From: Bradyrhizobium sp. 138 | Lineage (GTDB): Bacteria; Pseudomonadota; Alphaproteobacteria; Rhizobiales; Xanthobacteraceae | Assembly: GCF_023074075.1 (NCBI RefSeq) | Contig: NZ_JADPKT010000087.1 | Location: forward strand, 62,001-126,000 | Length of the DNA stretch: 64,000 nt | Reading direction: 5' to 3' | In this document: positions 60,893-64,000 of the stretch, in pieces | Position numbering within the stretch: position 1 is the stretch's first letter | Layout: every line of letters begins with the position of its first letter | Notes under the pieces: generated by a model | What the model was told of the DNA's origin: nothing | Database searches by the model: none | What the model saw: only the letters and a program-made list of their open reading frames with translations | Translations under genes and position numbers: made by a program

Positions 60893-62476
60893 ATGAACAA
60901 GTTCGAACGGCAGACCAGTTCTGCCGACATCCAGACTTTGCCCGACGATATCGCCGAGGAGCTGTCTCGGCTTCCGAGCGAGGTCATCAGCGTCGATGAC
61001 GCCCCGTCGATCGCGCCGCCGGCGCCGCTGTCGAAGGACGAAGTCCGCACCATCGTCATCAGCCTGATGCTGACGATGTTCCTGGCCGCCCTCGACCAGA
61101 CCATCGTCGCGACCGCGCTGCCGACCATCGGACGCCAGTTCCACGACGTCTCCAATCTCTCCTGGGTCATCACCGCCTATCTGCTCGCCTCGACCGCGGT
61201 CGCGCCGGTGTTCGGCACCTTGAGCGACATCTACGGCCGCCGCGCCATGATCATCATCTCGCTCAGCCTGTTCGTGGCGGGCTCGGTGCTGTGCGCGATC
61301 GCGCCGAACATGCCGATGCTGATCCTGGCGCGCGGCCTTCAGGGTCTCGGCGGCGGCGGCATCATGCCTGTCGTGCAGACGGTGATCTCCGATGTCGTCA
61401 GCCCGCGCGAGCGCGGCCAGTACCAGGCCTATTTCTCCAGCGTCTGGATGGTCGGCGGAATCTTAGGCCCGGTCATCGGTGGTGTGTTCGCCGAGCATCT
61501 GCACTGGTCGATGATCTTCTGGATCAATCTGCCGCTCGCGGCCGCCGCAATCGCGCTGCTGCTGCCGAACATGAAGAAGATCCCGGTGTTCCACCGCAAG
61601 CGCAAGGTCGACTGGCTCGGCGGCGTGCTGCTGATGGCCTCCGCCGTGGTCTTCATGCTGGTGCTGACCTGGGGCGGCTCGCGTTATCCGTGGCTGTCGC
61701 CGACCGTGCTGGCGATGGTGGGCGGCGCCGTCGCGCTCGCGGTCAGCTTCGTGTGGCACGCCCGGCGGGCCGACGAGCCGTTCCTGCCGCTGCCCTTGCT
61801 GACCGGATCGGTCGCGCCGTTCGCGCTGACGGCCGGCGGCTGCGGGCTCGGGGCGATCACCGGCCTCACCGTGCAGCTCCCGCTCTATTACGAGCAGGTC
61901 TATCATCTCACCGCCAGCGAGGCGGGCCTTGCGCTGATTCCGCTCGCGGCGGTCTCGACTTGCGGCGCGGCGATTGCCGGCCGCACCATGGCGCGCGCCA
62001 AGCATTACAAGCGCGTCGCCATCATCGGTACGTCCTGGGCCGCGCTGTGCGGCCTCGGCCTCACGCTCACCACCCTGCCGCTGTGGGGTCTGCTGACGCT
62101 GATGGCGGCCTTCGCGCTCGGGCTCGGCACCACCTTTCCGGTGTGCGTGGTCTCGCTGCAGAACTCGGTCGCGCGCCCGCAAGTCGGCACCATCACCGGC
62201 GCGATGAACTTCTTCCGCTCGTTGATGTCCTCGTTCACGGTCGCCGCGTTCGCGGCAATCCTGCTGATCGCGCTCGGCATCGACGTTCCGCTCGCCGGCG
62301 AGCATCACGCCGCGGGCGCCGTCGCGATACCCACTGAGGACATGCGGCACGCCTTCCGTTACGTGTTCGGCGCCGCCACCGCGCTGATGAGCATTGCCGC
62401 GCTGTGCCTGATCGCGATGGAGGAGCGGCCGCTGGCCGGGCCCACGGCGAAGCAACCGGTCGAGATGGCGGAGTAG
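60893..62476 (+). CDS. MFS multidrug efflux transporter, DHA2 (14-helix) family
   Basis: A 527-residue transporter. The N-terminal 65 residues are acidic and soluble. The DHA2 features are: first helix FLAALDQTIVATALPTIG, motif A GTLSDIYGRRAMI, and motif C-like GGGIMPVVQTVISD. Fourteen helices are expected, in line with H+/drug antiport. No adaptor (EmrA-type) gene is nearby, so it probably works alone across the inner membrane. ATG at 60893 was chosen. Confidence 0.92.
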   Translation: MNKFERQTSSADIQTLPDDIAEELSRLPSEVISVDDAPSIAPPAPLSKDEVRTIVISLMLTMFLAALDQTIVATALPTIGRQFHDVSNLSWVITAYLLASTAVAPVFGTLSDIYGRRAMIIISLSLFVAGSVLCAIAPNMPMLILARGLQGLGGGGIMPVVQTVISDVVSPRERGQYQAYFSSVWMVGGILGPVIGGVFAEHLHWSMIFWINLPLAAAAIALLLPNMKKIPVFHRKRKVDWLGGVLLMASAVVFMLVLTWGGSRYPWLSPTVLAMVGGAVALAVSFVWHARRADEPFLPLPLLTGSVAPFALTAGGCGLGAITGLTVQLPLYYEQVYHLTASEAGLALIPLAAVSTCGAAIAGRTMARAKHYKRVAIIGTSWAALCGLGLTLTTLPLWGLLTLMAAFALGLGTTFPVCVVSLQNSVARPQVGTITGAMNFFRSLMSSFTVAAFAAILLIALGIDVPLAGEHHAAGAVAIPTEDMRHAFRYVFGAATALMSIAALCLIAMEERPLAGPTAKQPVEMAE

Positions 62477-62480
62477 GGGC

Positions 62481-64000
62481 TCAGCCACCGCCATCCGGAA
62501 AGCTGCTCTTGCGCGGCAGCAGAAGCGTGAATTCGGTAAACTTGCCCGGCTCGGTCGCGACGTCGATGGTGCCGCCATGCTGCTTCACCACGATGTCGTG
62601 GCTCATCGACAATCCGAGCCCGGTGCCTTCGCCGGCCGGTTTGGTGGTGAAGAACGGATTGAACATCTTCTCCTTCACCTCGTCCGGGATGCCCGTGCCG
62701 TTGTCGCGAATGCGGATCTCGACGTGATCGCCGCGGTCGCGGGTCGCGGCGGTCACGACCGGCGTGTAACCGGCCGCCTCGTTCTCCGCCTTGCGCTTGG
62801 CGACCGCATGGAATCCGTTTCCGATCAGGTTCAGCAGCACCCGGGTGATCTCCTGCGGGAACACATCGGCCGAGCCGGCCGCCGGATCGAGGTCGCGTTC
62901 GAGCGTCACGTCGAACTGCGGCTTCTCGGCCCGCGCGCCGTGATAGGCGAGGTTGAGGCTTTCCTCGACCACCGCGTTGATGTCGCTCAGGCGGTGCTCG
63001 CCGCCGCCCTCGCGCGAATGCAGCAGCATGTTCTTCACAATGGAATCGGCGCGCCGTCCGTGCTGCACGATTTTTTCGAGATTGTCCTTCAGCAGCCCCG
63101 TGAGCTCGTCGACCTCGCTGCGGATATCGTCCGCAAGGGCCGCGGGTGCGAGCACCTCGTTCAGCTCCTCGGTCAATTCGGCGGAGAGCGATGCGAAATT
63201 GTTGACGAAGTTGAGCGGGTTCTTGATCTCATGCGCGATGCCGGCGGTGAGCTGGCCGAGCGATGCCAGCTTCTCGGTCTGGACCAGCCGGTCTTGCGCG
63301 GCGCGCAGATCGTCGAGCGATTTGGCGAGCTGGCTTGTTCGATCCTGCACCTCGTTGAACAGGCGCGTGTTCTCGACCGCGATCACGGCCTGGTCGGCGA
63401 AGGTCTTGAGCAGGTTGATCGCCTTGTCCGGGAAGTGACCGGGCTGCGGCCGCGTGACGGCAATGGTGCCGATCGCAACGCCATCGCGCAGCATCGGCAC
63501 CACGAGGATGCTGCGATAGCCTCGCGTCTTCGCCAGCTCCTTCATGGCGTCGGTGAGGTCGGGTTCGTTCTGCATGTCGCTGCGGAAGGCATACTCGCCG
63601 CTCCTCGCCACCCGGCTGTGAATGCCTGACGCCGACAGCGGCGCCGGGAACGAGCTGAGCAGATCGGCGTTGCCGGCCTCATTGTCGGTGGTGAAGGCGG
63701 CCAGATGCAGCATGCCATCGAGGAGGCGGGTGACGGTGGAGGAGTGCCCGCCGATCAGCGCCTTGGCGCTGTCGGAGATGGCCTGGAACACCGGCGTGAC
63801 GTCGGCGGGCGAGGCCGCGATCACTTTGAGAATGTCGGCGGTCGCGGTCTGGCGTTCCAGCGCTTCCTTGGTGGCGTTGAACAGGCTGACATTCTTGATC
63901 GCGATCACCGCCTGGTCGGCGAAGGTCTGCAGCAGCCGGACATGATGATCGCCGAACGCGCCCGTCGCACGGCGCGTCGCAATGATGATGCCGATGGCCT
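62481..64000 (-). CDS. Multi-GAF sensor histidine kinase, 5' end beyond window
   Basis: The frame is open to the right edge, so the N terminus is missing. At least two GAF domains are visible, each ending in the same helix: VRLLQTFADQAVIAIKNVSL and INLLKTFADQAVIAVENTRL. Then a coiled coil (LDDLRAAQDRLVQTEKLAS) leads to HisKA with GIAHEIKNPLNFVNNFASLS and a HATPase with N box LNLIGNGFHAVAKRK, G1 DNGTGIPDEVKEKMF and G2 GEGTGLGLSMS. This is a soluble cytoplasmic kinase without visible transmembrane parts. The partner response regulator is not in the window. It ends four bases after the MFS stop, convergent. Confidence 0.9.
   Translation of the reverse strand, partial: AIGIIIATRRATGAFGDHHVRLLQTFADQAVIAIKNVSLFNATKEALERQTATADILKVIAASPADVTPVFQAISDSAKALIGGHSSTVTRLLDGMLHLAAFTTDNEAGNADLLSSFPAPLSASGIHSRVARSGEYAFRSDMQNEPDLTDAMKELAKTRGYRSILVVPMLRDGVAIGTIAVTRPQPGHFPDKAINLLKTFADQAVIAVENTRLFNEVQDRTSQLAKSLDDLRAAQDRLVQTEKLASLGQLTAGIAHEIKNPLNFVNNFASLSAELTEELNEVLAPAALADDIRSEVDELTGLLKDNLEKIVQHGRRADSIVKNMLLHSREGGGEHRLSDINAVVEESLNLAYHGARAEKPQFDVTLERDLDPAAGSADVFPQEITRVLLNLIGNGFHAVAKRKAENEAAGYTPVVTAATRDRGDHVEIRIRDNGTGIPDEVKEKMFNPFFTTKPAGEGTGLGLSMSHDIVVKQHGGTIDVATEPGKFTEFTLLLPRKSSFPDGGG

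Overview
The window is high-GC DNA whose gene content points to the alphaproteobacterial family Nitrobacteraceae, most likely Bradyrhizobium. Supporting signs are a MucR/Ros regulator with the CLEDG variant of the finger, DUF2336, DUF5330 and DUF1491 proteins, a CtrA-type box, a FixK/FNR-type box, and several families of palindromic intergenic repeats typical of that group. No rRNA, tRNA, CRISPR array, IS element or phage gene was found. The species call is inference from families and composition.

Layout, left to right. 1-6.2 kb (minus): the start of a Tat-exported beta-helix protein, pyroglutamyl peptidase, the MeaB GTPase and a tripartite tricarboxylate transporter (tctC-tctB-tctA). 6.4-12.1 kb: an SRPBCC protein, a decayed nucleotidyltransferase/HepT plus DUF3298 scar, then methylmalonyl-CoA mutase with a GFA-family gene embedded between the small and large subunit genes. 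12.2-14.8 kb: the folate operon folP-folB-folK and two small proteins. 15-25.4 kb: a HerA-like ATPase, two membrane glycosyltransferases, an M20 peptidase, a class II aldolase, MucR and SufE, with mosaic repeats in the gaps. 25.7-31 kb: a sensor kinase with a peptidoglycan-binding partner, DUF1491, DUF2336 (behind a perfect CtrA box) and a lipoprotein.

31.2-36.1 kb (plus): a tight four-gene operon of an exported TPR-CHAT protease-like protein, an exported Ig-like protein and two zinc-ribbon proteins, one of them membrane-bound. This is the best candidate for an undescribed system. 36.1-41.4 kb: a catabolic island (DUF1185, FAH hydrolase, GntR regulator, MDR oxidoreductase, two-domain VOC dioxygenase, TctC binding protein). 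A 12-base palindrome, repeated exactly in two of its promoters, is a likely GntR operator. 41.5-51 kb: metal and metalloid resistance. A cus-type efflux operon with a perfect FixK/FNR box upstream converges on arsR-aqpS-arsC, and a second arsR lies divergently with an ArsO-like flavoprotein that has a cysteine-rich tail.

51-56.2 kb is a scarred accessory stretch: fragments of a LysR gene and of a TRAP transporter gene abut, followed by PepSY, DUF1259, an isochorismatase-like hydrolase with a divergent LysR gene, a chimeric antitoxin-like/secreted protein, and an NTF2-like protein. 56.4-64 kb: a class A penicillin-binding protein with DUF1214 and DUF1254 partners, a YcgN cysteine-cluster protein, a DHA2 efflux pump, and a multi-GAF sensor kinase that runs off the right edge.
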